Source: Streptomyces sp. NBC_00259
Lineage (GTDB): Bacteria; Actinomycetota; Actinomycetes; Streptomycetales; Streptomycetaceae
DNA: 64,000 nt
Assembly (NCBI RefSeq): GCF_036181745.1
Contig: NZ_CP108080.1
Coordinates: forward strand, 868,001-932,000
Direction of reading: 5' to 3'
The first letter of the stretch is position 1, and each line of letters starts with the position of its first letter. Positions 7,861 to 16,605 of the stretch are shown piece by piece. A program made the translations under genes and the position numbers. The notes beneath the pieces are model-generated. The model was not told where the DNA came from and searched no databases. It saw only the letters and a list, made by a program, of their open reading frames with translations.

Positions 7861-8796
7861 ATGTTGGTCTCCCTCGCGCTGCTGTCGCTCGGCGCACTGG
7901 CCGCCGTCGTGGCTCCGCGGCTGATGTCGCGGGCCGAGTGGCCGGAGCGCGAGCCGGTGGTGGCGTTGTGGGTGTGGCAGTGCGTGGTCTCGGCGGTGCT
8001 GCTGAGCTTCGCGCTCTCGATGACCTTCAGTGCGGCCACCGCCTGGCAGGCGGTACAGGGCCAGGTGTTCGCGCCCGCTCCGAGCGCCGTGGTCGAGGCG
8101 TACGCCCTGGGCGCGGGCGGCCCGTGGTCCGCGGTGCTGGCCGTCGTGCTGGCGTGCGGGGGCCTGTGGACCGGCGCGATGCTCACCCGTGAGATCCACC
8201 GTGCGCACACGCGACGCACCCGGCGCAGGGCCGAACTCCTCGTGCGCGCCCCCCTGTTGCCCGGGGAGGACCCGGGCAGTGATCCGCTGGTCCTGCTGGA
8301 GGGCGAGCGGCCCGACGCATGGTGGCTGCCGGGCGCCGCGCCGCAGCTGGTCATCACCACGGCCGCCCTGCGCCGCCTGAAGGGCCGTCAGCTCGATGCG
8401 GTGCTGGCCCATGAGCAGGGGCACGCGCGGGCTCGCCACGACTGGCTGCTGCACTGCTCGGGAGCGCTGGCGAACGGCTTTCCGCAGGTTCCGGTGTTCG
8501 CCGCGTTCCGTGACGAGATGCACCGGCTGGTCGAACTGGCCGCGGACGACGTGGCCTCCCGCCGGTTCGGCCGGCTCACCATCGCCCTGGCGCTGGTGGA
8601 ACTGAACGAGCACCGGGGTGTGTTCGGCCCGTGCCCGGCTCCGGACGCACAGCTGCCGCAGCGGGTGAACCGGCTGCTGGCGCCGGTCCCCCGGCTCACC
8701 GCGGGCCGTAGGCTGCGACTCACCGCGGCGGCGGCGCTGGTCCCGGTCGTACCGCTGGTCGTGGCATTCATGCCCGGCCTGAGCGCGCTCGGATAG
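7861..8796 (+). CDS. M56 family membrane metallopeptidase (BlaR1-like)
   Basis: 311 aa with several transmembrane helices. The zinc-protease motif HEQGH (His184, Glu185, His188) lies in a cytoplasmic loop, followed by the conserved ELAADD region that supplies the third ligand. BlaR1/MecR1 relatives cleave a repressor in response to a signal; this protein has no obvious sensor domain. The ATG at 7861 is preceded by TAGGCT ending 7 nt upstream and has no ribosome site, so the mRNA is probably leaderless. The neighbouring DUF5134 gene may supply a partner; no BlaI-type repressor is nearby. Confidence 0.85.
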   Translation: MLVSLALLSLGALAAVVAPRLMSRAEWPEREPVVALWVWQCVVSAVLLSFALSMTFSAATAWQAVQGQVFAPAPSAVVEAYALGAGGPWSAVLAVVLACGGLWTGAMLTREIHRAHTRRTRRRAELLVRAPLLPGEDPGSDPLVLLEGERPDAWWLPGAAPQLVITTAALRRLKGRQLDAVLAHEQGHARARHDWLLHCSGALANGFPQVPVFAAFRDEMHRLVELAADDVASRRFGRLTIALALVELNEHRGVFGPCPAPDAQLPQRVNRLLAPVPRLTAGRRLRLTAAAALVPVVPLVVAFMPGLSALG

Positions 8797-8829
8797 CACT
8801 CGACCCTGATCGTGGGCAGGATCGTGACC

Positions 8830-9540
8830 ATGCGTACCCTCGCCCCTCCTCCGGAACCGCGCACGTCACTCCCCCTCCCCGGCGCCCGCACCGCCTCACT
8901 GACCGCCGTCCTCGTCGTTCTGCTGCTGGTGACGGTGGCCGTGGGCTGGGCCCCACTGCTGTCCTTCGACCACACGGTCGCGGTCGAACTGCATCGATCC
9001 GCGCGGGCCGAGCCGGGATTCACGCAGGTCAACCGGGTCTTCAGCGATTGGGTGTGGGACCCGTGGACGATGCGGATCCTGGTGGCCGTGGCCGTCGTCG
9101 TGCTGCTGTGGCACGGGAGGCGGCTGCTGGCACTGTGGGTGGCGGCGGCGAGCGTCCTCGGCTCGGGCCTGCAGCAGGCGCTGAAGTCGATGGTGGACCG
9201 GGCACGGCCGGTCTGGGCGGAACCGGTGGACACGGCGCAGTACGCCGCCTTTCCCTCCGGGCACGCGATGACGGCCACGGTCACCTGCGGGCTGCTGCTC
9301 TGGCTCCTGTCGCGGACCGGGGCGGGGCCCGGCCTCACACGGGCGGCGGCGCTGGTGGCCGCCGTGTCGGTGCTGGGTGTGGGCTTCACCCGGCTCTACC
9401 TCGGGGTGCACTGGTTCACGGACGTGGTGGGCGGCTGGCTGCTGGGGATCTGCCTGGTGGCGCTCACGGCATGGACGTACGACCGGCTGGCCTTGAACCG
9501 GGAGCCCTTGAACCAGGAGGCCTTGAACCGCGAGCCCTGA
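8830..9540 (+). CDS. PAP2-type membrane phosphatase
   Basis: 236 aa with about six transmembrane helices and the complete acid-phosphatase signature: KSMVDRARP, FPSGH and TRLYLGVHWFTD. Such enzymes dephosphorylate lipid pyrophosphates or phosphatidic acid at the outer membrane face. Start choice is uncertain: GTG 8812, GTG 8824 and ATG 8830 are in frame, and an AGG suits the last best. The extreme C-terminus is a short tandem repeat, LNREP-LNQEA-LNREP, encoded by three 15-nt units at 9493-9537. Confidence 0.85.
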   Translation: MRTLAPPPEPRTSLPLPGARTASLTAVLVVLLLVTVAVGWAPLLSFDHTVAVELHRSARAEPGFTQVNRVFSDWVWDPWTMRILVAVAVVVLLWHGRRLLALWVAAASVLGSGLQQALKSMVDRARPVWAEPVDTAQYAAFPSGHAMTATVTCGLLLWLLSRTGAGPGLTRAAALVAAVSVLGVGFTRLYLGVHWFTDVVGGWLLGICLVALTAWTYDRLALNREPLNQEALNREP

Positions 9541-9558
9541 GCCCGCGAGGATCTCCGC

Positions 9559-10257
9559 ATGGCGATCAAAGGCGTGCTCTTCGACTTCTCAGGAACGCTC
9601 TTCCGGATCGAACCCGTCACTTCCTGGCTGCGTGCCGCCCTCGACGAGACGGGCGTCTCGGTCGGCGAGGACGCGTTCCAGCGGTACGCCCGTGAGCTGG
9701 ACGCGGCCGGGGCGCTGCCCGGCGGCTCGGTCCCGGACCGGATCCCCGAGGCGCTGGCCGACCTGTGGTCCACCCGTGACCAGGACGCCCGGCGGCACCG
9801 TGACGCCTATGTGGGGCTCGCCCGCCGGGTCGAACTGCCGGACCCGCGGCTGTACGACGTGCTCTACGAGCGGCACAAGACACCGACGGCGTGGCGTCCG
9901 TACCCGGACGCGGCCGAGGTGCTCGGCGAGCTGAGGCGGCGCGGCGCCGGGGTCGCGGTGGTCAGCAACATCGGCTGGGATCCGCGACCGGTGTTCCGGG
10001 CCCACGGGCTGGACGGGTTCGTGGACGCGTACGTGCTGTCCTACCGCCACGGCGTGCAGAAGCCGGACGCCCGGCTGTTCCGGGCGGGCTGCGAGGCGCT
10101 CGGGCAGGACCCGCGGGACGTGCTGATGGTCGGGGACGACCGGCACGCGGACGGCGGCGCGGCACGGCTGGGCTGTGCCGTGCACTTCGTGGATCACCTG
10201 CCGGTCGAGGAACGGCCGGCGGGCCTGCGTCCGGTACTCGGACTCGTGGATGTGTGA
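9559..10257 (+). CDS. HAD-superfamily hydrolase-like protein with altered motif I
   Basis: 232 aa with the HAD Rossmannoid core and a helical cap. Motif I reads LFDFSGTLF, so the first aspartate is kept but the second, the general acid in phosphatases, is serine. Motif II (VVSNIG), the motif III lysine region (GVQKPDARLF) and motif IV (MVGDDRHADGGAA) are intact. Loss of the second aspartate is known in non-phosphatase HAD branches, so a plain phosphatase role is doubtful. It starts 18 bases after the PAP2 gene and is probably co-transcribed with it. Confidence 0.8.
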   Translation: MAIKGVLFDFSGTLFRIEPVTSWLRAALDETGVSVGEDAFQRYARELDAAGALPGGSVPDRIPEALADLWSTRDQDARRHRDAYVGLARRVELPDPRLYDVLYERHKTPTAWRPYPDAAEVLGELRRRGAGVAVVSNIGWDPRPVFRAHGLDGFVDAYVLSYRHGVQKPDARLFRAGCEALGQDPRDVLMVGDDRHADGGAARLGCAVHFVDHLPVEERPAGLRPVLGLVDV

Positions 10258-10505
10258 ACCGGACCCGGGTCGCGGGAACCGCACCCGGAACCTGGGAATC
10301 GGGGGCGCGGAATCGGACAATGGAGACCAAGCCGCGGAATACGGTCGTCCGGATCCGGCCGGAGGTATGACGGAACCGACCGGGCCGGGCGATCCCCCGC
10401 GTCGCCCGGTCCGTCCGGCCAACCCCGCTGACCAGGCACGCAAGCGCCGTACAACGGGTCGCGCTGAGTATATTGGCTCGGAGCCAGTCAACGCAGGAGT
10501 TAAGC

Positions 10506-11162
10506 ATGTCCCCGCGGAGCGCATCGGTCAATGAAGAGCTCCGTCGGCGTTCCCGGGATCGCCTGCTCCAGGCGACCGTGGACCTCGTCGGGGAGCGCGG
10601 TTACGAGGCGACGACCCTCGGGGACATCGCCGACCGGGCGGGATCGGCCCGCGGCCTGGTCTCGTACTACTTCTCGGGCAAGCGCCAGCTGTTCCAGTCG
10701 GCGGTGCACCGGCTGATGCACCTGACGCTGGAGGAGGCGCTGGAGCGTGCCCCCCGGACCACCGACGGGCGGGAGCGGCTGGCCCGCGCGATCGACGCGA
10801 TCCTCGGGCTCGCGGTGGACCGGCCGGTGCTGATGCGGGCGCACATGGCGGGCATCCTGCAGGCCGAGGGGTTCGTCCAGTGCCCGGAGCAGCAGCGGCT
10901 GGCGTTCCTGCTGCGCGACACGGTGGAGCGCTACGGCTCACAGGACGTCGACGCCGACTATCCGCTGTTGCGCGCGCTGCTGATGGGCGCCGTCTTCGCG
11001 GTGGCGCTGCCCGGCGTGCCGATGCCGCTGGCACGGCTGCGGGCGGAGCTGTTCCAGCGGTACGGGCTGGACTGGGGGCTGGGCTTCCCGCCGGGCCAGG
11101 AACGGCCCGGCGGGAAGTCAGGCAACGGAACGGATCAGTCGTCCCAGCCGCGGTCGAAGTAG
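10506..11162 (+). CDS. TetR/AcrR family transcriptional regulator
   Basis: 218 aa. The N-terminal 60 residues form a TetR DNA-binding domain (TTLGDIADRAGSARGLVSYYFSGKRQLF). The rest is an effector-binding helical domain of unknown ligand. The ATG at 10506 is preceded by AGGAG at good distance. Its last codons overlap the 3' end of the convergent LVIVD gene by 28 bases. The 248-bp region upstream (10258-10505) holds the promoter, and no other gene was seen there. The target is unknown; the regulator may act on itself. Confidence 0.87.
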   Translation: MSPRSASVNEELRRRSRDRLLQATVDLVGERGYEATTLGDIADRAGSARGLVSYYFSGKRQLFQSAVHRLMHLTLEEALERAPRTTDGRERLARAIDAILGLAVDRPVLMRAHMAGILQAEGFVQCPEQQRLAFLLRDTVERYGSQDVDADYPLLRALLMGAVFAVALPGVPMPLARLRAELFQRYGLDWGLGFPPGQERPGGKSGNGTDQSSQPRSK

Positions 11163-12649
11163 TCCGGCTGGGTCTGCACATTGAGCTCGTGCATCCGGAC
11201 CCGCTTGGCCGCGTCCGTGCGACGGTCGTCGAGCTTCAGGACGTCGAAGCCCTTGGCCATGTCGTTCGAGTAGATGTAGCCGTTGTAGTAGTACGCCGAC
11301 CACGAGCCGCCGGTGACCAGCTGGTCGGTGGAGATCGGGCCGCGCTCGAAGTAGGCGATCTCCCTCGGCTTGGAGGAGTTCGTGAACTCCCACACCGAGA
11401 CGCCGCCCTGGTACCAGGCCTGGACCATGATGTCGCGGCCCTTGACCGGGATCAGCGAGCCGTTGTGGGCCACGCAGTTCTCGGTGTCCGCCTGGTGACG
11501 GTCGATCTTGTAGTAGCTGCGGAAGACCAGCTTGCGCTTGCTCCCCTTGCCGACGATGTCGTAGATGCCGTCGGCACCGCGGTCGGGGCCGACCGCCGCG
11601 TTGCAGGTGGCCGCGCCGCCACCGCCGAGCTCGTCGGTGAACACGACCTTGTTGGCGCTCTGGTTGAAGGTCGCCGAGTGCCAGAACGCGAAGTTCACGT
11701 TGTCCTGGACCTGGTCGATGACCTTGGGGCGCTCGGGGTCCCTGATGTCGAAGAGGATCCCGTCACCCATGCAGGCGCCGGCGGCGAGGTCCTTGGACGG
11801 CAGCACGGTGATGTCGTGGCAGCCGGTCGTCTTGGAGACACCCGGGTTCGTCGGAGAACCCGGGTTGCCGCCGCCGTCCGGGCCCTCACCCGGGAACAGC
11901 ACCGGGAAGTTGACGATCGCGGCCTTCTGCGGGGCGTACCGCGGCACCTTGATGACGGAGATCCCGTCGTGCGGCGGCTGGCAGTCGGGGAACGTCGTGT
12001 TCGGCGAGTACGAGGAGACGTACACGTAGACGTTGCGGCCCTCGGGCACCAGCGTGTGGGTGTGCGAGCCGCACGCGGTCTCGACGGAGGCGACGTACTT
12101 CGGGTTGCGCTTGTCGCTGATGTCGAAGACCTTGATGCCCTCCCAGGAGGACTTCTCCGTGGCCGGCTGTGTGGTGCTGGCACAGGAGTTGTCGCTGCGC
12201 GAGGAGTCGGTGGACAGGAAGAGCAGGTTCCCGGAGACCGAGATGTCGTTCTGCGATCCGGGGCACAGGACCTGCGCGACGGTCTTCGGGGCCCGCGGGT
12301 TGCTGATGTCGAAGATGCGGAAGCCGTCGTAGTTGCCGGAGAAGGCGTACTTGCCCTGGAAGGCGAGGTCGGAGTTGGTGCCCGGCAGCGCTTCCTTGGG
12401 GATGTTGACGAGATGCTGGATGTTGTCGCTGTGGACGACCTCGTCCACACCGGGTATCTCGCCGCTGTTGGTGAGGGTTCTGGCGGCGGCCGCCTGTTCC
12501 GAGGAGACCTTCCCCTGGATCGGGGCGTCTCCGGGATCGGGCGTGGCGGTCGCGGGTCCGGCCGCCAGCAGTGTGGCCAACAGGCCTGCTGCGGCTGCCG
12601 CCACGGCGAGGCGTCTGCGCCGCACGCGGGTGGTGGGCAACGGGATCAC
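11135..12649 (-). CDS. Secreted LVIVD-repeat beta-propeller protein
   Basis: 504 aa. A signal peptide is clear: an arginine-rich start (TRVRRRRLAV), a long alanine/leucine stretch and an ATA cleavage region near residue 35. The mature part consists of repeated blades with phrases such as FDISNPRAPK, FDISDKRNPKY and FDIRDPERPKV, the LVIVD repeat that builds a beta-propeller. Several cysteines suggest disulphides after export. Function is unknown. The GTG at 12649 follows GGAGGAAAACG. It is transcribed divergently from the DUF305 lipoprotein gene. Confidence 0.85.
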   Translation of the reverse strand: MIPLPTTRVRRRRLAVAAAAAGLLATLLAAGPATATPDPGDAPIQGKVSSEQAAAARTLTNSGEIPGVDEVVHSDNIQHLVNIPKEALPGTNSDLAFQGKYAFSGNYDGFRIFDISNPRAPKTVAQVLCPGSQNDISVSGNLLFLSTDSSRSDNSCASTTQPATEKSSWEGIKVFDISDKRNPKYVASVETACGSHTHTLVPEGRNVYVYVSSYSPNTTFPDCQPPHDGISVIKVPRYAPQKAAIVNFPVLFPGEGPDGGGNPGSPTNPGVSKTTGCHDITVLPSKDLAAGACMGDGILFDIRDPERPKVIDQVQDNVNFAFWHSATFNQSANKVVFTDELGGGGAATCNAAVGPDRGADGIYDIVGKGSKRKLVFRSYYKIDRHQADTENCVAHNGSLIPVKGRDIMVQAWYQGGVSVWEFTNSSKPREIAYFERGPISTDQLVTGGSWSAYYYNGYIYSNDMAKGFDVLKLDDRRTDAAKRVRMHELNVQTQPDYFDRGWDD

Positions 12650-12749
12650 CGTTTTCCTCCCCTGGTTTCCATCCGTAGTTGATCCATGGACTGACCACGG
12701 CAGTATCGTCCTCGCCATGCCCATATCAACAGATGGCAACAGAGACGTA

Positions 12750-13382
12750 ATGAAAGTCTTCGTGGCGGTCGTGGCGGCCGTACTCGCCCTGGGCGCCTGC
12801 GAGTCGGGGTCCGACGGCAGGGACGAGGCCCGGCAGGAGCGCGGCCCCGGCGTGGTGGCACCCGGAAAGCCGGGCGAGCCCGCGAGGACGCTCTCGCCCG
12901 AGGAGGCCGCGAAGGCGCTCCCCGACGGAAGCCCCAACTCCGCGGACGTCGAGTACGCCCAGATGATGATCACCCACCACGGCCAGGCCCTGGAGATGAC
13001 CGCGCTCGTCGCGGACCGGGCCGGGGGCGAACCGGTGAAACGGCTCGCCGCGCGGATCAGCGCCGCGCAGGAACCGGAGATCGGCGCCATGCGCGGATGG
13101 CTGAAGACCCATGGCAAGGACGAGCGGACGGACAGTCATGGCGCGCACGACCACGGTGCGATGCCCGGCATGGCCACCGAGGAGCAGCTGGCGCAGTTGC
13201 GCGCCGCGAAGGGCAAGGCCTTCGACGAGCTCTTCCTCAAGCTGATGATCACTCACCATCAGGGGGCGGTGACGATGGCGACCACCGTGCTCTCCGACGG
13301 GAACAACGTCCAGGTGGAGGAAATGGCAAATGATGTGATCGCGCAGCAGACGGCGGAGATCCACCGTATGCGCACGATGTGA
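12750..13382 (+). CDS. DUF305 family lipoprotein, possible metal binding
   Basis: 210 aa. A short signal sequence ends in the lipobox LGAC, so the protein is probably lipid-anchored outside the membrane. Two DUF305 signature segments, MITHHGQALEM and MITHHQGAVTM, form a duplicated ferritin-like helical fold, with a His/Met-rich linker between (SHGAHDHGAMPGM). Copper or other metal binding is suggested for the family but not established here. The start may be ATG 12717 or ATG 12750; the second puts the lysine directly before the hydrophobic core. It is divergent from the LVIVD gene. Confidence 0.8.
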   Translation: MKVFVAVVAAVLALGACESGSDGRDEARQERGPGVVAPGKPGEPARTLSPEEAAKALPDGSPNSADVEYAQMMITHHGQALEMTALVADRAGGEPVKRLAARISAAQEPEIGAMRGWLKTHGKDERTDSHGAHDHGAMPGMATEEQLAQLRAAKGKAFDELFLKLMITHHQGAVTMATTVLSDGNNVQVEEMANDVIAQQTAEIHRMRTM

Positions 13383-13443
13383 GACTCCCCGGGCGACCGT
13401 CCTGGTGCCATGCTGGAAGCACCCTGCGGGAAGGAGCGCAGCC

Positions 13444-14820
13444 GTGCTTCGAGTCGCCGTCGTCGGTTCAGGCCCGAGCGGGGTGTACACCGCTCAGGCC
13501 CTTGTCCAGCAGTCCCTCGTGCCGGACGTCCATGTGGACGTCCTGGACCGGCTCCCCGCCCCCTACGGGCTGGTGCGGTACGGGGTCGCGCCCGACCACG
13601 AGAAGATCAAGTCCTTGCAGAACAACCTTCGGGCGGTCCTGGAGGACGAGCGGATCGGCTTCATCGGCAACGTCGAGATCGGCGTGCGCGGCATCGCGCC
13701 GGCACGGCTTCTGGAGCTGTACCACGCGGTCGTCTACTGCGTGGGGGCGGCGAAGGACCGCAGGCTCGGGCTGCCGGGAGAGGACCTTCCCGGCAGCTTC
13801 TCGGCCACCGACTTCGTCTCCTGGTACAGCGCCCACCCGGACGCCAGGGCCGGTGGCTTCGTGCTCGGCGCCCGGTCGGCGGTGGTCATCGGGGTCGGCA
13901 ATGTCGCCGTCGACGTCACCCGGATCCTCGCCCGCGGCGCGGCGGAGCTGCGCCCGACCGACGTGCCGGACGACGTGCTCGGCGCCCTCGCCCGGAGCCG
14001 GGTGCGCGAGGTGCACATGGTGGGCCGGCGCGGCCCGTCCCAGGCGAAGTTCACCACGAAGGAGCTGCGCGAGCTCGGCTCTCTGCCCGACGCCGGGATC
14101 GGGGTCGAACCGTCCGACCTCGCCCTGGACCCCGGCTACGCGGACCCGTCGGAACTGCCCGCGGTGCACCGGCGCAACGTCGAGGTCGTACGTGGCTGGG
14201 CCGCCGCCGGTGAGGACGCCTCACGCGCGCAGGCACGCGGCATCCGGCTGCGCTTCTTCCTGCGCCCGGTGGAACTGCTCGCCGAGGACGGCAGGGTGGC
14301 GGCGGTGCGCTTCGAGCGGACCGTGCCCGACGGCTCGGGAGGCGTGCGCGGCACCGGGTCGTACGAGGAGATCGAGGCACAGCTGGTGCTGCGGGCGGTC
14401 GGCTATCGCGGAGTGCCCCTGGACGGGCTGCCGTTCGACGCCGACCGGGGCACGGTGCCGCACGAGGCCGGACGGGTGCTGCGGGAGGGTTCGCCGTCGC
14501 CCGGGGAGTACGTCGCGGGCTGGATCAAGCGCGGTCCCACAGGGGTCATCGGGACCAACAGGCCCTGCGCCAAGGAGACCGTGACCTCGCTCCTCGCGGA
14601 CGCCGCCGCGCTGTCGGCGCGCCCGATCAGGGGCGAACCCCTCGCCGTACTGCGGGAGTCGGGGCTCCGGCCGGTTCAGTGGCCGGGATGGCTGGCGATC
14701 GAGGAGGCCGAAGCGGCACTGGGGCGCTCGCTGGGGCGTCGCTCGGTGAAGATCCCCGACTGGGCGGGACTGCTGCGGGCGGCGGGCGCCGACGACGCAC
14801 CGCGGGTTCCCGCCGCGTAG
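13444..14820 (+). CDS. FprA-like ferredoxin/flavodoxin-NADP+ reductase
   Basis: 458 aa, matching FprA-type adrenodoxin-reductase relatives. The FAD-binding GSGPSGVYTA opens the protein, APYGLVRYGVAPDH is the family signature, and GVGNVAVDVTRIL is the NADP-binding loop. It should pass electrons from NADPH through FAD to a ferredoxin, for example for cytochrome P450 systems; no ferredoxin gene is nearby. The GTG at 13444 follows AAGGAG. Near the C-terminus GWIKRGPTGVIGTN is intact, so the enzyme looks functional. Confidence 0.9.
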   Translation: MLRVAVVGSGPSGVYTAQALVQQSLVPDVHVDVLDRLPAPYGLVRYGVAPDHEKIKSLQNNLRAVLEDERIGFIGNVEIGVRGIAPARLLELYHAVVYCVGAAKDRRLGLPGEDLPGSFSATDFVSWYSAHPDARAGGFVLGARSAVVIGVGNVAVDVTRILARGAAELRPTDVPDDVLGALARSRVREVHMVGRRGPSQAKFTTKELRELGSLPDAGIGVEPSDLALDPGYADPSELPAVHRRNVEVVRGWAAAGEDASRAQARGIRLRFFLRPVELLAEDGRVAAVRFERTVPDGSGGVRGTGSYEEIEAQLVLRAVGYRGVPLDGLPFDADRGTVPHEAGRVLREGSPSPGEYVAGWIKRGPTGVIGTNRPCAKETVTSLLADAAALSARPIRGEPLAVLRESGLRPVQWPGWLAIEEAEAALGRSLGRRSVKIPDWAGLLRAAGADDAPRVPAA

Positions 14821-14881
14821 TCCTGCGCCGCCGGGCCGTGGCGCGCCCCAGGAGGTCCGGCCGGCGGCGGGCGGGGCCGGA

Positions 14882-15271
14882 TCAGGCGGTGCCGAGGCGG
14901 GACTCCTCGGCGGCAGCGGCCGTCAGCACGCTGTCGAGGAGACCGGGGAACAGGGCGTCCAGGTCCTTGCGGCGCAGCCCGTTCATCTTCGCCGTGCCCC
15001 GGTAGACCTGCTGGATCACACCGCTCTCGCGCAGGACTCGGAAGTGGTGCGTGGAGGTCGACTTGGTGACGGGCAGATCGAAGTACGAACAGGACAGCTC
15101 GTCCTCGGCCGTCGCGAGATCACGCACCACGCGCAGGCGCACCGGGTCCGAGAGCGCGTGCAGCACACCCTCCAGCCGGATCTCGTCGCGCACGGGATGG
15201 GCGAGTTCACGGGCGCTGGTCGCGGCGGTCACGGAGGCTCCACTTCGTCCGGGTTCATCCGGGGCTTCCAT
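14882..15271 (-). CDS. ArsR-type winged-helix repressor
   Basis: 129 aa. The winged-helix DNA-binding domain is visible (LHALSDPVRLRVVRDL, then KSTSTHHFRVLRESGVIQQ). No CxC metal site like that of ArsR/SmtB is present. Relatives without it sense redox stress or small molecules and often sit near Old Yellow Enzyme genes. The ATG at 15271 lies directly inside a TCGTACGA palindrome. Its upstream region shares a 35-bp element (31/35 identical) with the promoter of the Old Yellow Enzyme gene at 16606, so it likely represses both. Confidence 0.83.
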   Translation of the reverse strand: MEAPDEPGRSGASVTAATSARELAHPVRDEIRLEGVLHALSDPVRLRVVRDLATAEDELSCSYFDLPVTKSTSTHHFRVLRESGVIQQVYRGTAKMNGLRRKDLDALFPGLLDSVLTAAAAEESRLGTA

Positions 15272-15272
15272 C

Positions 15273-15307
15273 GTACGAGAGTCATCGTAGTTTGACACAT
15301 GCCGTAC
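15273..15307. promoter_or_regulatory. 35-bp shared element, copy 1 (ArsR promoter)
   Basis: GTACGAGAG, three variable bases, TCGTAGTTTGACA and then GCCGTAC read along the + strand here. The same arrangement occurs at 16516-16550, with 31 of 35 positions equal. It covers the start of the minus-strand ArsR gene, where TACGAT serves as a possible -10 for a very short leader. The CGTAC/GTACG words repeat in both orientations, as expected for a dimeric winged-helix repressor. Binding by the adjacent ArsR protein is inferred. Confidence 0.6.
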
Positions 15308-15445
15308 GAGGGGCCACGGCCCCGGCGCACGGGACGAGGCGATGCCCGGCGCGGGAGACGCGGCCGCGACGCCCGGTACGGAAGACGCGCGGCCGTGGCG
15401 CCCGGCAGCGGGCACCACGGCCTGACCCGTCCCCGGAACCGCCGG

Positions 15446-15859
15446 TTACTCGACGATCAGCTCGACCGGGATGTTGCCACGCGTCGCCTTGGAGTAGGGG
15501 CAGACCTGGTGGGCCTGCTTGACGAGCAGCTCGCCGGTCTCGCCCTCGAGCGCCGCCGGCAGCTCGACACGGAGCACCACCGCCAGGGAGAAGCCGCCGT
15601 CCTCGTCCTTGCCGATGCCGACCTCGGCGGTCACGGAGATCTCGCCGGTGTCGACCTTCGCCTGGCGGCCGACGAGGCCGAGGGCGCTCGCGAAGCACGC
15701 CGCGTAACCCGCCGCGAAGAGCTGCTCCGGGTTGGTGCCCTCGCCGTTGCCACCGAGGGCGGCGGGGGCGGCGAGCGGCAGGTCCAGGCGGCCGTCGGAG
15801 CTGACGGCGCGACCCTCGCGGCCGTTGGCGGTGGCTACGGCAGTGTACAGCGCGTTCAT
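15446..15859 (-). CDS. ohr: Organic hydroperoxide reductase Ohr
   Basis: 137 aa, the typical Ohr size. Ohr reduces organic hydroperoxides using two cysteines, visible as Cys55 in GYAACFASA and Cys120 in HQVCPYSKATRGN. The N-terminus MNALYTAVATANGREG is characteristic, which favours ATG 15859 over ATG 15868. It faces the ohrR gene, and the operator at 15927-15950 lies between the divergent starts. This is the classical peroxide-inducible pair. Confidence 0.92.
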   Translation of the reverse strand: MNALYTAVATANGREGRAVSSDGRLDLPLAAPAALGGNGEGTNPEQLFAAGYAACFASALGLVGRQAKVDTGEISVTAEVGIGKDEDGGFSLAVVLRVELPAALEGETGELLVKQAHQVCPYSKATRGNIPVELIVE

Positions 15860-15926
15860 GGAAACCATCCCTTGGTCGTTGGGCCGGACCCCGTCGGGCG
15901 GCCGGACATCCACAACTACAGCACAC

Positions 15927-15950
15927 AACTTAATTGTGCACAACTAAGTT
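15927..15950. promoter_or_regulatory. OhrR operator palindrome
   Basis: A 24-bp near-perfect palindrome lies between ohr and ohrR. Its halves are AACTTAATTGTG and CACAACTAAGTT, which differ from perfect symmetry at one base pair. The centre TTGTGCACAA is fully symmetric. OhrR-type MarR proteins bind AT-rich palindromes of this kind, and the region is strikingly AT-rich for this genome. Repression of both divergent genes until Cys21 of OhrR is oxidised is the expected control. Confidence 0.75.
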
Positions 15951-15976
15951 GCCTGAGAGATAGGTACCCTGGAGCG

Positions 15977-16480
15977 ATGAAGACGACACCGGACGCCACG
16001 CGGGACGCGGAGATCCTCCGCCTCGACCACCAGATCTGCTTTTCGCTGCACGCGGCCTCGCGCGCCTTCAACGGCGTCTACCGGGCGGTCCTGAAGGACC
16101 TGGGGCTCACCTACCCCCAGTACCTGGTGATGCTGGTGCTCTGGGAGCACGGCGAGCTGCCCGTGAAGACGATCGGCAGCCGCCTCCGGCTGGATTCCGG
16201 CACACTCTCGCCGCTGCTCAAGCGGCTGGAGACGCTCGGCTGCGTGGAGCGCCGGCGCAGCACCGAGGACGAGCGTTCGGTCACCGTGTGCGCGACGGAG
16301 AAGGGCACGGCACTCCGGGAGCAGGCCGTCCTCGTCCCCCACAGGATCGCCGCGGCCACCGGGCTGTCGCTGGACGAGATCGGCGACCTGCAGCAGCGAC
16401 TGACGGCACTGACCGCCAAGCTCGACGGCGCCGACCTGGAGTACGACCCGACGGCGAACTGCGCCGGCGTCACGGACTGA
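15977..16480 (+). CDS. ohrR: MarR-family peroxide sensor OhrR
   Basis: 167 aa. It aligns well with known OhrR proteins: LDHQICFSLHAASRAF contains the redox-active Cys21, followed by the TYPQYLVMLVLWEH helix and the winged-helix LDSGTLSPLLKRLE with the ERRRSTEDERSV wing. Oxidation of the cysteine by organic peroxide should release DNA. Only one further cysteine pair region is seen toward the end (VTVCATE, NCAGVTD). The ATG at 15977 follows GGAG. It is divergent from ohr over the palindromic operator. Confidence 0.92.
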   Translation: MKTTPDATRDAEILRLDHQICFSLHAASRAFNGVYRAVLKDLGLTYPQYLVMLVLWEHGELPVKTIGSRLRLDSGTLSPLLKRLETLGCVERRRSTEDERSVTVCATEKGTALREQAVLVPHRIAAATGLSLDEIGDLQQRLTALTAKLDGADLEYDPTANCAGVTD

Positions 16481-16515
16481 CCCCGGCGTCACGGACCGAC
16501 CACGGCCGCAGCTTT

Positions 16516-16550
16516 GTACGAGAGGCTTCGTAGTTTGACAAACGCCGTAC
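16516..16550. promoter_or_regulatory. 35-bp shared element, copy 2 (Old Yellow Enzyme promoter)
   Basis: This copy reads toward the Old Yellow Enzyme gene and contains a consensus -35 (TTGACA at 16535-16540). It is followed by further GTACTACGA and TATCGTACGA words up to 16570, which make an extra inverted repeat. The match to copy 1 at 15273-15307 is 31/35. It probably binds the ArsR protein encoded at 14882-15271, linking the two transcription units around the ohr pair. Confidence 0.6.
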
Positions 16551-16605
16551 TACGATGAGTATCGTACGAGCATCGCCTTCGGCCCCGCCGTGAATGGAGT
16601 CCCCC

